Part shown: one piece after another, positions 22,707 to 31,598 of the stretch
Layout: each line of letters begins with the position of its first letter
How positions within the stretch are numbered: position 1 is the stretch's first letter
Assembly (NCBI GenBank): GCA_012974435.1
Contig: JAAXQF010000468.1
Location: 1 to 37,429, forward strand
DNA from: Desulfuromonadales bacterium
GTDB lineage: Bacteria; Desulfobacterota; Desulfuromonadia; Desulfuromonadales; BM103
Reading direction: 5' to 3'
DNA length: 37,429 bases
Notes under the pieces: generated by a model
The model's database searches: none
Told to the model about the DNA's origin: nothing
What the model saw: only the letters and a program-made list of their open reading frames with translations
Made by a program: the position numbers and the translations under genes

Positions 22707-23204
22707 CTAAAGACTGAGGATAAACTCAGTCAGAGCGTCAATCTCTTCCTGGGAGAGCTTTTGCTCGAACCCGGGCATGTTCTTGGGGCGCCCGAAGGCT
22801 ATACTTTCCTGCACTGCCATAGTGGTCTTGCCGTACTTGTATTCGCCAGACAGGTCAGGTCCGAAGGCCCCCTTGCCGTTGGCACCGTGGCAGCCGGCAC
22901 AATGCTTCTTGAAGAGCGTTTGGCCGTCTGCGGCAACAACTTCAGCAGGAGCCTGAACCGCTGCCGGGGCAGGAGTCGGTGCTGCTGCTTCTTGCTGTAC
23001 CGGTGGCTCGCCCTTGTGAATCGCCATCTTCTCTTTGAGCTCAGCGTCCGAGCTCCATCCAGAGAGGAGATAGAAGGACATGAAGGCAACGGCCCAGATG
23101 ATCAGCCCGTAAAAAAGAACGTTAAAGTAGACCGGCGGGGCTTTCTCGCGATCTTCGACAATACCGTCTGCATGTTCTTCGTTGTGAGGATCAGTTGTGC
23201 TCAT
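22707..23204 (-). CDS. ccoP: cbb3 oxidase cytochrome c subunit CcoP, one-heme form
   Basis: A 165-aa membrane-anchored cytochrome c. A cytoplasmic N-terminus precedes a membrane helix (about 27-48), a Pro/Ala-rich linker (about 70-90) and a class I heme domain with CAGCH (about 104-108) and Met ligand in KNMPGF. Typical CcoP proteins are near 300 aa with two heme domains. This one has a single domain, while CcoO in the same operon has gained one. It is the last gene of the structural operon, 46 bp after ccoQ. Confidence 0.9.
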   Translation of the reverse strand: MSTTDPHNEEHADGIVEDREKAPPVYFNVLFYGLIIWAVAFMSFYLLSGWSSDAELKEKMAIHKGEPPVQQEAAAPTPAPAAVQAPAEVVAADGQTLFKKHCAGCHGANGKGAFGPDLSGEYKYGKTTMAVQESIAFGRPKNMPGFEQKLSQEEIDALTEFILSL

Positions 23205-23249
23205 GTGAATATCCTTTAGTCAAAAGTCAGTTTGTTTGACAGGTAAAGT

Positions 23250-23390
23250 TTAATCGTCATCCAACATGTTGTACTTGGCGACCTCCCCTTTATCTTTGTT
23301 CTTTTTGTTGTAGGTCCGTATCACGATCAGGGCAAAAATTACAAAGAGGCCGAAAGTAACGCCAAGGTAGACGAAGGAAGCCATGTCCAT
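23250..23390 (-). CDS. ccoQ: cbb3 oxidase small subunit CcoQ
   Basis: A 46-aa peptide with one membrane helix (FVYLGVTFGLFVIFALIVI) and a basic then acidic tail ending KYNMLDDD, the usual CcoQ/FixQ form. It stabilises the oxidase complex. The ATG lies 1 bp after the ccoO stop. An in-frame ATG two codons later (23384) is also possible. Confidence 0.9.
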   Translation of the reverse strand: MDMASFVYLGVTFGLFVIFALIVIRTYNKKNKDKGEVAKYNMLDDD

Positions 23391-23391
23391 A

Positions 23392-24267
23392 TTATTGGTC
23401 CCCGTCCGCTTTGTAGTTTCTGATGAAGTTGGTCAGCTTCCAGACCTTGTCGGTGCCAAGACTTGAGAAGCTCGGCATGCCGCCATCCGTGATGCCGGAG
23501 TAGATGAGTTCGAACAGGATTTCATCATCATAATCCTCGCCGATCAGCTCTGGACCGATCTCACCTTGCATCTTCTCACCATGACAAGCCGCACAGTTCT
23601 CCATGAAAATAGAACCCCAGCTTGAGATGGTCTCCTGGTCGGTATCGGTATAGGGATTGACCAGTTCGCCGACAATGGTGGTCTCGGTTGCTTCGCGCCA
23701 GGGGATATCGGAACCCAGCTTCTGCAAGTAAGCCACCATGGCGTCCATGTCATTTTTGCCTTCGAGAGCTTTGATCTCTTCCGCTGTATAGGGGAAATTA
23801 AGCGTCTCCATCTTACGTTGGATCATCTGTGGATCGAGCGGATAGTCCCGAAGCCACTCGTAGTCAGGCATGTTGGTCTTGGGTACCATGGAGCGTGGAG
23901 AGTCCATATGCTTGTAATGCCATGCATCTGGGTACTTGCCGCCGAGTCGCGCCAGGTCCGGGCCCGTACGTTTCGATCCCCAAAGGAATGGGCGGTCGTA
24001 CACAAATTCTCCCGATTTGGAGTATTCACCGTAACGAAGGACATCTGAAACCAGGGGACGAACAGTTTGGGTGTGGCAGTTGTTGCAGCCTTCGCGGATG
24101 TAGACGTCGCGGCCTTCTTGTTGCAGGGCCGTATAAGGAGTAACTCCCTCGATGCGGTCTGCTTCCGTGTTGACCCAGGCAAAGGGCAGTACCATGGTGA
24201 CGATGGTGCCGACGAGAATGGCGCAGGTCGCCAGAACAATTAAGAGGACAGGTTTCTTTTCCCACAT
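23392..24267 (-). CDS. ccoO: cbb3 oxidase subunit II CcoO fused to an extra cytochrome c domain
   Basis: A 291-aa protein. A membrane helix (about 8-28) leads to the standard CcoO heme domain with CNNCH (61-65) and the usual VRPLVSDVLRYGEYSKSGE...TGPDLARLGGKY segment. The usual CcoO end (DAMVAYLQKLG) is reached near residue 185. A second cytochrome c domain then follows with CAACH (225-229) and Met ligand M264 (GGMPSF). This carries electrons toward the CcoN active site. The fusion is in one uninterrupted frame. Its start lies just after the ccoN stop with a GGAGGG ribosome site. Confidence 0.93.
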   Translation of the reverse strand: MWEKKPVLLIVLATCAILVGTIVTMVLPFAWVNTEADRIEGVTPYTALQQEGRDVYIREGCNNCHTQTVRPLVSDVLRYGEYSKSGEFVYDRPFLWGSKRTGPDLARLGGKYPDAWHYKHMDSPRSMVPKTNMPDYEWLRDYPLDPQMIQRKMETLNFPYTAEEIKALEGKNDMDAMVAYLQKLGSDIPWREATETTIVGELVNPYTDTDQETISSWGSIFMENCAACHGEKMQGEIGPELIGEDYDDEILFELIYSGITDGGMPSFSSLGTDKVWKLTNFIRNYKADGDQ

Positions 24268-24269
24268 AA

Positions 24270-25685
24270 TTATGCCCTCCCTTCTGCGGTCGCAGTTGCT
24301 ACGGTCGTTGGTTTACCGCACTTGACCGTCATATACAGGTTGTAAATAAAGATAATCAGGCCGACCAGGTAGATGATGCCACCGAAGGCGCGTGCCCACC
24401 AGTAGGGATACATTTCGACCATGGTTTCCATAAAGGTGTAGGTCAGGCTGCCGTCAGAGTTCATGGCATTCCACATTCCTGCTTGCAGAACACCGGCGAC
24501 CCAGAGGGAGATCGACCAGATCAACTGCCCGACCAGAACCAGCCAGAATTGCAGATTGGCTAATGGGATGCTGTAGATTTCTCGATCCCAGATGCGTGGA
24601 ACCATGAAATAGATGCTGGCGAAGCAGATCATCGAGACCCAGCCCATGGTGCCCATGTGAATGTGCGCCGGGACCCAGTCTGTGTAATGAATGAACGCCG
24701 AAAAGGTCCTGATGGCTTGCATCGGCCCCTGCAGGGTCTGTAAGCCGTAGAAGGTGATGCCGAGAATCAGGAACTTGACCAGGTAGTTTTCGCGCATCTG
24801 GTGCCATTGCCCGCCCATTGACAGGTAGCCGTTGAAGACGCTGCCCCAGGAGGGCGCAATCAGCATAACGGAGAAGCCCATGGCCAGGGTCTGAATCCAG
24901 TCAGGAACCGGGGTCCAGAGCAGGTGGTGAGCTCCCGTCCAGAGGTACATGAAGATCAGACTCCAGAAAGCAATAATCGAGAGCCGATGGCTGTAGATCG
25001 GTACGCCGGTTGATTTAGGCAGGAAGTAATAGAACATGCCAAGAAACGGGGCGGTTAATACCATGGCCACGGCATTATGACCGAACCACCACTCGACATT
25101 GGCGTCATTGGTGCCGGCATAAGCTGAATAAGATTTGAAGAGGGAGACCGGCTCTGCCGCAGCGTTGACCAGGAACAGGATCGCAACACCGACGATTGCC
25201 GCCATCATGTACCAGAGCGAGATGTACATCTGCTCGTCTTTGCGCTTGAGAATGGTCATGATGATGTTGAGGCCAAAGGCCACCCAGAGGATGACGATCA
25301 TGACGTCGATCGGCCATTCCATCTCATGGTATTCCTTGGAGGTGGTGTAACCTAGCAGGAGTGTGACCGCTGAAGCGATGATCGTGGCGTTGAAGAAGTA
25401 GAGCTGGAATTTCGCCAGTTTGTCACTCCAGAGCGGAGTTTTGCAGAGCCTTTGGACAATGTAAAGGAAGGTGGCGAAGATAACGCCGACGGCCCAGCCA
25501 TAGATCCCTGCATTGGTGTGAATCGGACGGAGCCTGCCGAAGGTCAGATACGGCGGGAAATTAAGGTCCGGTTCGACCATCTGGAAGGAGACAATGACTC
25601 CAACCAGTACCGCAACCAGTCCCCAGATCATACTCCAGATGACAAAGCTGCGCACAATGGCGTAGTTGTAGTTCTGCTTCTCCAT
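24270..25685 (-). CDS. ccoN: cbb3 oxidase catalytic subunit CcoN
   Basis: A 471-aa heme-copper oxidase subunit I with about twelve membrane helices. Ligand motifs are present: HTNAGIYGWAVG (low-spin heme b), WWFGHNAVAMVLT and TGAHHLLWTPVP (CuB), and FSAFIHYTDWVPAHIHMGTMGW (heme ligands). It reduces O2 to water with high affinity. ATG 25685 follows a GGAGG site. The in-frame ATG at 25718 adds eleven residues and lacks one. It is the first gene of the ccoNOQP operon. Confidence 0.96.
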   Translation of the reverse strand: MEKQNYNYAIVRSFVIWSMIWGLVAVLVGVIVSFQMVEPDLNFPPYLTFGRLRPIHTNAGIYGWAVGVIFATFLYIVQRLCKTPLWSDKLAKFQLYFFNATIIASAVTLLLGYTTSKEYHEMEWPIDVMIVILWVAFGLNIIMTILKRKDEQMYISLWYMMAAIVGVAILFLVNAAAEPVSLFKSYSAYAGTNDANVEWWFGHNAVAMVLTAPFLGMFYYFLPKSTGVPIYSHRLSIIAFWSLIFMYLWTGAHHLLWTPVPDWIQTLAMGFSVMLIAPSWGSVFNGYLSMGGQWHQMRENYLVKFLILGITFYGLQTLQGPMQAIRTFSAFIHYTDWVPAHIHMGTMGWVSMICFASIYFMVPRIWDREIYSIPLANLQFWLVLVGQLIWSISLWVAGVLQAGMWNAMNSDGSLTYTFMETMVEMYPYWWARAFGGIIYLVGLIIFIYNLYMTVKCGKPTTVATATAEGRA

Positions 25686-25718
25686 AGCACCTCCTGAAAT
25701 TAAATTAATGTGTTCCAA

Positions 25719-25746
25719 AGTTTAAGGTTCAGCGTGTGATTGTCAA
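25719..25746 (-). promoter_or_regulatory. Promoter of the ccoNOQP operon
   Basis: On the minus strand, TTGACA (25746-25741), a 16-bp spacer and TAAACT (25724-25719) lie about 33 bp before the ccoN ATG. A good FNR or Anr box (TTGAT-N4-ATCAA) was not found. Confidence 0.5.
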
Positions 25747-25759
25747 GGCTTAATTAAAT

Positions 25760-25778
25760 ATAACAAAAACGGTGTTAT
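25760..25778. promoter_or_regulatory. Inverted repeat upstream of ccoN promoter
   Basis: ATAACA (25760-25765), 7 nt, TGTTAT (25773-25778), with partial symmetry continuing outward. It is about 14 bp upstream of the -35, a place suited to an activator, and lies between ccoN and the divergent histidine kinase gene. Confidence 0.4.
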
Positions 25779-25915
25779 TTATACGGGAGGGCCGGGTTTT
25801 TGTCAACTCCTGTCTGTACTTTTATTACATGTCAGATAAATGGCTAGATTGGGCTTCCATTTATGCGAGTAAAGTATGATTATGATGATTAAATTTATGG
25901 TTGAGGTTTTTTGCT

Positions 25916-27412
25916 TTGCGAACTGGTTTGGCTAAAAAATTACTATTTTACACGGGTGGCATCCTTGCCTTGTTGTTGCTGCTCACGTTTATGCTTCTGG
26001 AGCGTAATCAGGCGCAAGCGTGGGAAGATTATCTTTTTAGCCAGAGCCTCTCTTTCTCCAGGTTGGCAACTCCAGAACTGTTGAAGCGCTTCCGTGGTTC
26101 CTTTCCGCCGGATGAGCCCTCTGATATTGCGGACATGCACGAATTCCTCGGTCTGAATCGCGACCTGGTCCAGTTCTCTCTGGTTTCGGCAACCGGCCGT
26201 CGTCTCTATGTGTCGAACGCATTTGCGGATTTCCCTGACCTTGATCTACATTTATTTGATCAGGATGATATCTCTGCCCGCCTTGCCGCCGAGCGCACGA
26301 CAATGCTCACGCATAAACTCTCTGGCGGAAGACGCCTGCTTGACCTCATTGAGCCTGCTTTCGGGCCGACCGGACAGCAGGTGGTTTCGGTTCGTTATCT
26401 GATCTCGTACGACTCGATCGACGCACGTATGTTGGAAGCACGCAGCTACTTTGTCATGATTGCCATTGCGGCTCTCTTTGGCTGTCTGCTGATGGTCAGC
26501 CTTGTCGCAAGACGGATCACCCGACCAATTGCCAACCTGACCGATGGCGCCCACTCCCTGACCCGCGGAGAGTTGGAAACTCGCATCGAAGTGGAGAGTC
26601 GTGATGAAATCGGCACCCTGGCTCAAGCCTTTAATGATATGGCAGAGAGCCTGGCTGCGAATCGGGCAGAGTTGACCCGTAAGAACGATGCTTTGAGCAC
26701 TGCCAACGAAGAGATGCAGACAATGCAGGCGCAATTGCTACGCAGTGAGCGTCTTGCCGCGATCGGCCAACTGGCGGCAGGAGTCTCCCATGAAATCGAC
26801 AACCCGGTCGGTATTATTCTTGGCCATGCCGAACTCCTGCTGGAAGACTTGGAGGCCGAAGACCCCTTGCGCGAGGATGTTGCCGCCATCATCGATGAGT
26901 GCCGACGTTGTAAGCGCATCACCGGTGGCTTGCTCGGCTTTGCGCGTTCTCCGGATAGCTACCGGGAACGGGTTGGCTTGAATCACCTGGTCGAAGAGGT
27001 GATGTCGTCTCTTCGGCCGCAGAAGCTTTTTAAAGACCTCGATCTTAAGGTCGTTGGTGTCAACGAGGATTTATCCGTAACTGCGGACGCCGATCAGTTT
27101 CGCCAGGTGATGATCAACCTGTTGTTGAATGCCGCACAGGCGTTGCAGGGAAGAGGTCGCATTGAAGTGACGCTTTCCAAAGTAGCTGGCTCTGCCCGAA
27201 TACATGTTGATGATAGTGGCCCGGGAATTCCCGTTGAAGATCAGGAGAGAGTCTTTCAGCCCTTCTTTTCCACCAAGGCCCATGGCGAAGGGACCGGGTT
27301 GGGCTTACCTCTCTGTCGTAAACTGGTCGAAGGCCAGGATGGAGAAATCTCAATACAAAAATCACTTCTGGGTGGTGCGCGTCTTACCGTTTCGTTGCCC
27401 CTCTCAGAGTAG
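25916..27412 (+). CDS. Sensor histidine kinase, HAMP type
   Basis: A protein of about 498 aa. The first membrane helix lies at about 8-28, a periplasmic sensor domain at about 35-175 and the second helix at about 178-198. A HAMP domain and coiled coil come next, then HisKA with phospho-acceptor His near 292 (AAGVSHEIDNP). HATPase_c boxes follow: N box MINLLLNAAQAL, DDSGPGIP and GEGTGLGLPLCRKL. A GAGG site (25903-25906) lies 9 nt before TTG 25916, which is preferred over TTG 25901. No response regulator is adjacent. It is divergent from ccoN, so a link to oxidase control is possible but not shown. Confidence 0.87.
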   Translation: MRTGLAKKLLFYTGGILALLLLLTFMLLERNQAQAWEDYLFSQSLSFSRLATPELLKRFRGSFPPDEPSDIADMHEFLGLNRDLVQFSLVSATGRRLYVSNAFADFPDLDLHLFDQDDISARLAAERTTMLTHKLSGGRRLLDLIEPAFGPTGQQVVSVRYLISYDSIDARMLEARSYFVMIAIAALFGCLLMVSLVARRITRPIANLTDGAHSLTRGELETRIEVESRDEIGTLAQAFNDMAESLAANRAELTRKNDALSTANEEMQTMQAQLLRSERLAAIGQLAAGVSHEIDNPVGIILGHAELLLEDLEAEDPLREDVAAIIDECRRCKRITGGLLGFARSPDSYRERVGLNHLVEEVMSSLRPQKLFKDLDLKVVGVNEDLSVTADADQFRQVMINLLLNAAQALQGRGRIEVTLSKVAGSARIHVDDSGPGIPVEDQERVFQPFFSTKAHGEGTGLGLPLCRKLVEGQDGEISIQKSLLGGARLTVSLPLSE

Positions 27413-27458
27413 CTCTCTTCGCGAGTTATATTTCCTTTGTGATTTAAGGAAAAAAGCT

Positions 27459-27488
27459 TTGACATGCTTCGTGAGGATTCATTAGGAT
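27459..27488 (+). promoter_or_regulatory. Promoter for ispB
   Basis: TTGACA (27459-27464), an 18-bp spacer and TAGGAT (27483-27488), about 35 bp upstream of the ispB ATG. Confidence 0.5.
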
Positions 27489-27522
27489 AAGCGATAATTT
27501 TCCCTTCGGATTTCCAATAACT

Positions 27523-28491
27523 ATGAACTTTGTGCTCAATCTATTAAATGATGAGATCCTGCGCGTCGAGGAACAGTTTCGCAAGGACCTGGCGTCGCGC
27601 GTTCCTCTGATTCGCAAGGTTGGTGAGTATGTCCTCGCCAGCGGCGGCAAACGCGTGCGTCCGATGATGCTGTTGCTAAGCGCTAAGCTTACCGGTTACC
27701 AGGGCGAATCTCATATTGGCCTGGCCAGTGTCGTTGAGTTTATTCACACGGCAACCCTGCTGCATGATGATGTCGTCGACAGCGCAGTCCTCAGGCGTGG
27801 ACAGGATTCCGTAAATGCCGTGTGGGGGAATGAAGCCAGCGTGTTGGTCGGTGACTTCCTCTTTGCAAAGTCTTTCTCTATCATGGTTCGTGAAGGGAAT
27901 CTGGAGATTCTTAAAACTCTCTCCGATGCGACCACGCAGATGGCAGAGGGCGAGGTCCTGCAGTTGATCAGTACCTGTGACGTTGATCTTGACGAAGAGC
28001 GCTATATCGAAGTTGTTCGCAACAAAACGGCGGTCCTCCTTTCCGCGGCGACTCGTTGTGGAGCTCTCCTCGGAGCATGTCCTCCTGAACAGGAGGAAGC
28101 TTTGTCTGCGTATGGTATGGATCTTGGTATCGCCTTCCAGTTTATGGATGATGCCTTGGACTACGTCGCCGATCAGGACGCGTTTGGCAAAGAGTGTGGG
28201 CACGATCTCCTCGAAGGCAAGGTGACCTTGCCCCTGATTCACACCCTGAAGCGCTGCAATGCAGAAGAACGTAAGAAAATAGCTGGAATTATCGAACAGG
28301 AAACACTCCCTGACGAAGACCTGAAGTACATCGTCGGTCTGATTCACTCCTATGATGGTATCGATTACACCCGTGATCGTGCCAAACTCCTTATTGAGTC
28401 AGCCAAGGGTCATCTCGCATCATTTGCGGACTGCCCGGCCAAAGAGGCGATGATTCGCCTGGCTGACTATGTTGTCAGTCGCAACCTTTAG
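27523..28491 (+). CDS. ispB: All-trans polyprenyl diphosphate synthase (IspB-like)
   Basis: A 322-aa trans-prenyltransferase. GGKRVRP (41-47), the first Asp-rich motif DDVVD (82-86) with LRRG after it, and the second motif DDALD (209-213, in FQFMDDALDY) form the Mg2+-diphosphate site. It condenses isopentenyl diphosphate with farnesyl diphosphate to build the side chain of the respiratory quinone, most likely menaquinone. Small residues before the first motif suggest a long product, but chain length is not certain. ATG 27523 has only a weak ribosome site. Confidence 0.92.
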   Translation: MNFVLNLLNDEILRVEEQFRKDLASRVPLIRKVGEYVLASGGKRVRPMMLLLSAKLTGYQGESHIGLASVVEFIHTATLLHDDVVDSAVLRRGQDSVNAVWGNEASVLVGDFLFAKSFSIMVREGNLEILKTLSDATTQMAEGEVLQLISTCDVDLDEERYIEVVRNKTAVLLSAATRCGALLGACPPEQEEALSAYGMDLGIAFQFMDDALDYVADQDAFGKECGHDLLEGKVTLPLIHTLKRCNAEERKKIAGIIEQETLPDEDLKYIVGLIHSYDGIDYTRDRAKLLIESAKGHLASFADCPAKEAMIRLADYVVSRNL

Positions 28492-28589
28492 ATCTGCCTT
28501 TACGCCATCTCCCATACTAAGCCCTCGTCTTTTAGCGACTATTTCCTTTTGTGATGATTGGTTTTTGCGATAAATGCCGTGTTTTTCCG

Positions 28590-28606
28590 TTGGCTCGATG
28601 TTTGCT
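28590..28606 (+). promoter_or_regulatory. Sigma-54 promoter of the small ORF-HK-NtrC operon
   Basis: TTGGCTCGATGTTTGCT matches the -24/-12 consensus YTGGCACGrNNNTTGCW with one clear mismatch and the required 10 bp between GG (28592-28593) and GC (28604-28605). The predicted start near 28617 is about 42 bp upstream of the first ORF. Confidence 0.72.
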
Positions 28607-28658
28607 ATTTCCTTGTGACATATACCTACCCTTATTGATTTAGGAACTTGGCTGTCGC

Positions 28659-28895
28659 ATGGAACAGATTGAGCTTGTACAAGAATTAAAGTGTGATTAC
28701 GAAGGCGAAAAATACCTGATTGAGGTCTTTGCGCGCCCTGGCGGCAGCCACTTCGCCCGGACCATCTTCAGTCCCAGTGATGTGATCATCAGTGACGGGG
28801 TCAGTCTTGATGAAGTGCTCCTTAAGCATCAGGATCTATTGCCACTCGCCATTCTCTCCAGACAGATGCATTTCCCTTCCCGAACTCTGAACTGA
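28659..28895 (+). CDS. Small protein of unknown function heading a two-component operon
   Basis: A 78-aa soluble protein with no signal peptide. The first half is strand-like (VQELKCDYEGEKYLIEVFARPGG) and the second half has an acidic helix (GVSLDEVLLKHQDLLPLAILSRQM). No family was recognised. It lies directly after a sigma-54 promoter and 61 bp before the dCache histidine kinase. ATG 28659 has no strong Shine-Dalgarno sequence. The codon pattern and position support a real gene. Confidence 0.6.
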   Translation: MEQIELVQELKCDYEGEKYLIEVFARPGGSHFARTIFSPSDVIISDGVSLDEVLLKHQDLLPLAILSRQMHFPSRTLN

Positions 28896-28956
28896 TTCCC
28901 CAGGCTCTTGCCAAACGGGCTCCCGGTCTGGTGATGCTCCGTGTTATACTTCCTCG

Positions 28957-31455
28957 ATGCCTCGTTTGTCTTTTCATAAAAAAGTCCTCTATGTCTTTTG
29001 CGGGTTGACCTTGCTGCCTCTTGTGCTCTTGGCTACCTTTGCCGGACAGAGCCTGGATACGGTTGAACAACTGCTACGTGTCAGTGCTATCAGCGCTCTG
29101 GATGAGCAGGCTGCAGAAACTCTCGAATTACGTGCTGTCATGGTCGCTGATGAAGTACGTACTTTTTTACGCAGGATTGAGAGTGATCTAAGTGTGTTGG
29201 CAAAGTTGCCGGCTGAACCAGAACAATACCTCTGGTTCAATCAAAACCACCGCCGGCCGATCTGGACGCGTACCGGGACCAATTTGTGGCCGCGTGAATT
29301 AAGACCGTCTGTAAGTCTCTATAAAGAAATTACCTACATAGATTCAAGTGGAATGGAACTTTTGCGGATCGCTGACGGCGCTTTGAGAAAAGACCTGCGT
29401 GATGTTTCCAAACCCGCCAACACGACCTATCTATCAGAAATTTATTTTAACGCTGCACGAGAACTTCAGGATGGTCAGATTTATGTTTCACACCTCACTG
29501 GGTGGCATGTCAATAAACGGGCTCAGCTTGCAGGAGCTGCTGATCCAGAGGGGGCCGTTGAGGGAGCCGTCTATGAAGGGGTCGTCCGGTTTGCGCGGCC
29601 GGTCTTTGCTGTTGATGGCCAACTGAATGGTGTTGTTGTCCTGTCTCTAGATCATCGACATTTGATGGAATTCACTCAGCATATTGCGCCGACGGAAGAA
29701 AGGTTCGTCATTTTCCCGTCCTATCAGAGCGGTAACTATGCCTTCATGTTCGACAATGAGGGTTGGATTATTACTCATCCGAAATTTTGGGATATCAGGG
29801 GTCTGGATAAAGATGGCCACCTGGTCCCTCCCTATACTAAAGATTCCAGTAAGAAAGAAATTGCCAGAGGCGCCATCCCCTACAACCTGAGGGAGGCGGC
29901 GTTTATCCACCCTAATTATCCAGAAGTACATCAGGCCGTGCTCGGTGGCCGCTCGGGAGTCGTAGACGTCACCAATGTCGGTGGTTCCCGGAAGATTATG
30001 GCTTTTGCGCCGATCTTTTATGATTCCGGGTCTTATGCTGAAACTGGTGTTTTTGGCGGCATAACAATAGGTGCCGAGGTGAAGCAGTTCCATCATATGG
30101 CAGAGTCTGCCTCGGAGAATATTCGGCGTCTTTATCATGCTTTCCTGACCGGGGCCTGGGTCATGATTGGTCTTACTGCCTTGCTGGTTGTCTTTGTTGC
30201 TTATCGTCTTTCACATAACATTACCGGACCACTGTCGACTCTTATTTCAGGGACAAGGGAGATGGCGAGGGGGAAACTCGACACGCAGGTTGATATCTCC
30301 AGCCCTGTAGAGGTCGCTGATTTGGCAACGGCTTTCAATACCATGGCTCGACAACTCTTTGAGCGTCGGGAACGATTACTTAAGACGTTGGCTGTCCTGC
30401 GCCGTTCGCGTAAAGAAATCAAGCAGGAGAGGGACTTTAAACAGACAATCGTCGAGAATGTTGAGGTCGGCATTCTTACTCTAAACATTCGTCAGGCAGT
30501 TACTTCATTGAACGGTGTTGCTCGCACAATTCTTGGTCTTGATGATGGGGCCTCCGGTGATTTACCTCTTTTTGAGGCTTTGCGGAATGTCCCGGAAATC
30601 CATAAGGCTGTGTCGCAGAGTATGGAGGTTGGGCGCTGGAGCGAATACGTTTCGCTGGAAAGGAGTGGGCGTTCTCTGACTTATCGATTGGCTCTCCACC
30701 CACTCTCTTCTCGGGGTGAAGGTGGTCATATCCTGACCATCGAGGATCTGACTGAGCGTGTTAACTTCCGTCAGCAAATGGCGCGTTTTGAACGTCTCGC
30801 CTCTCTAGGACGCCTTTCGGCAGGTATCGCTCATGAGGTTCGTAACCCGCTGACTGGTATCAGTTTGTTGCTTGATGAGTTGCACGACCGCATGCTCTCG
30901 AACCCGGATGATCAGCGCTTGATTCAGCGTGCTTTGCAGGAGATCGAACGACTTGAAGGTCTTGTTAACGAGCTGTTGAATTTTGCCTCCTTGCCTGATA
31001 CTCGGTTAGCTGCAGGCGATCTGGCTGCGATTTTGCGAGACACGCTCTTTCTGCTCAGTAAACAATTCCTGAAGCAGCAGGTTGTGCTTCACGAGGATAT
31101 TCCCGATGAATTGCTGCACCCTAACATGGACAGTGACCGCCTGAAGCAGGCGATCCTGAATCTACTCACAAATGCTATGGATGCCATGCCCGGCGGAGGT
31201 GATTTGTGGGTATCGGCACGGCGAGATCCTGACGGCACGAGCCTGACGATCCGTGATAGCGGCCAGGGAATACCTGCCGATCGACTGCCGCTGATCTTTG
31301 AGCCTTTCTATACGACCAAAGGAGAGGGCACCGGCCTGGGCCTCTCCATTACCCACACCATCATCACCAGCCATGGCGGTCGCGTTGAAGTGCACAGCCG
31401 GGAGGGTGAGGGCACTGAGTTTCGTATCTTTCTGCCTGATTCAGGCCAAATTTAG
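28957..31455 (+). CDS. dCache-HAMP-PAS sensor histidine kinase
   Basis: An 832-aa membrane kinase. The first helix lies at about 10-30. A large periplasmic region (about 35-390) with a dCache layout contains ITYIDSSGMELLRIADG and MFDNEGWIITHPKFWDIRG, both typical of the two Cache lobes. The second helix lies at about 398-420, then HAMP, coiled coil and PAS (VENVEVGILTLN). HisKA has GIAHEVRNPLTG and HATPase_c has NLLTNAMDAMPGG, DSGQGIP and GEGTGLGLS. Cache domains bind small molecules such as organic acids or amino acids. It pairs with the NtrC-type regulator downstream. Confidence 0.9.
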   Translation: MPRLSFHKKVLYVFCGLTLLPLVLLATFAGQSLDTVEQLLRVSAISALDEQAAETLELRAVMVADEVRTFLRRIESDLSVLAKLPAEPEQYLWFNQNHRRPIWTRTGTNLWPRELRPSVSLYKEITYIDSSGMELLRIADGALRKDLRDVSKPANTTYLSEIYFNAARELQDGQIYVSHLTGWHVNKRAQLAGAADPEGAVEGAVYEGVVRFARPVFAVDGQLNGVVVLSLDHRHLMEFTQHIAPTEERFVIFPSYQSGNYAFMFDNEGWIITHPKFWDIRGLDKDGHLVPPYTKDSSKKEIARGAIPYNLREAAFIHPNYPEVHQAVLGGRSGVVDVTNVGGSRKIMAFAPIFYDSGSYAETGVFGGITIGAEVKQFHHMAESASENIRRLYHAFLTGAWVMIGLTALLVVFVAYRLSHNITGPLSTLISGTREMARGKLDTQVDISSPVEVADLATAFNTMARQLFERRERLLKTLAVLRRSRKEIKQERDFKQTIVENVEVGILTLNIRQAVTSLNGVARTILGLDDGASGDLPLFEALRNVPEIHKAVSQSMEVGRWSEYVSLERSGRSLTYRLALHPLSSRGEGGHILTIEDLTERVNFRQQMARFERLASLGRLSAGIAHEVRNPLTGISLLLDELHDRMLSNPDDQRLIQRALQEIERLEGLVNELLNFASLPDTRLAAGDLAAILRDTLFLLSKQFLKQQVVLHEDIPDELLHPNMDSDRLKQAILNLLTNAMDAMPGGGDLWVSARRDPDGTSLTIRDSGQGIPADRLPLIFEPFYTTKGEGTGLGLSITHTIITSHGGRVEVHSREGEGTEFRIFLPDSGQI

Positions 31456-31504
31456 CCACCAGACTTACATTTTGTCCTCTCTTGTCTGTGTCGTAATCTC
31501 ATTG

Positions 31505-31520
31505 TGGCCATTATTGGCCA
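31505..31520. promoter_or_regulatory. TGGCCA inverted repeat
   Basis: TGGCCA, TTAT, TGGCCA forms a 16-bp near-palindrome, 8 bp upstream of the -35 of the internal promoter. It is a possible operator. Confidence 0.35.
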
Positions 31521-31527
31521 TTTCTTG

Positions 31528-31556
31528 TTGCCTCCAGTTCCGTCAGCAGATAGTAT
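31528..31556 (+). promoter_or_regulatory. Internal promoter for the response regulator
   Basis: TTGCCT (31528-31533), a 17-bp spacer and TAGTAT (31551-31556). It could supply a basal level of regulator independent of the sigma-54 promoter. Confidence 0.5.
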
Positions 31557-31598
31557 GGTCTTAAATAAATTCTTCCGTGTGATCGGGGAGGTTACAAG

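Noticed and set aside
25686-25915. FNR/Anr box controlling ccoN
   Set aside because: No TTGAT-N4-ATCAA match or close variant was found on either strand.
27676-28347. 223-aa minus-strand reading frame
   Set aside because: It is entirely antisense to ispB, whose motifs are complete.
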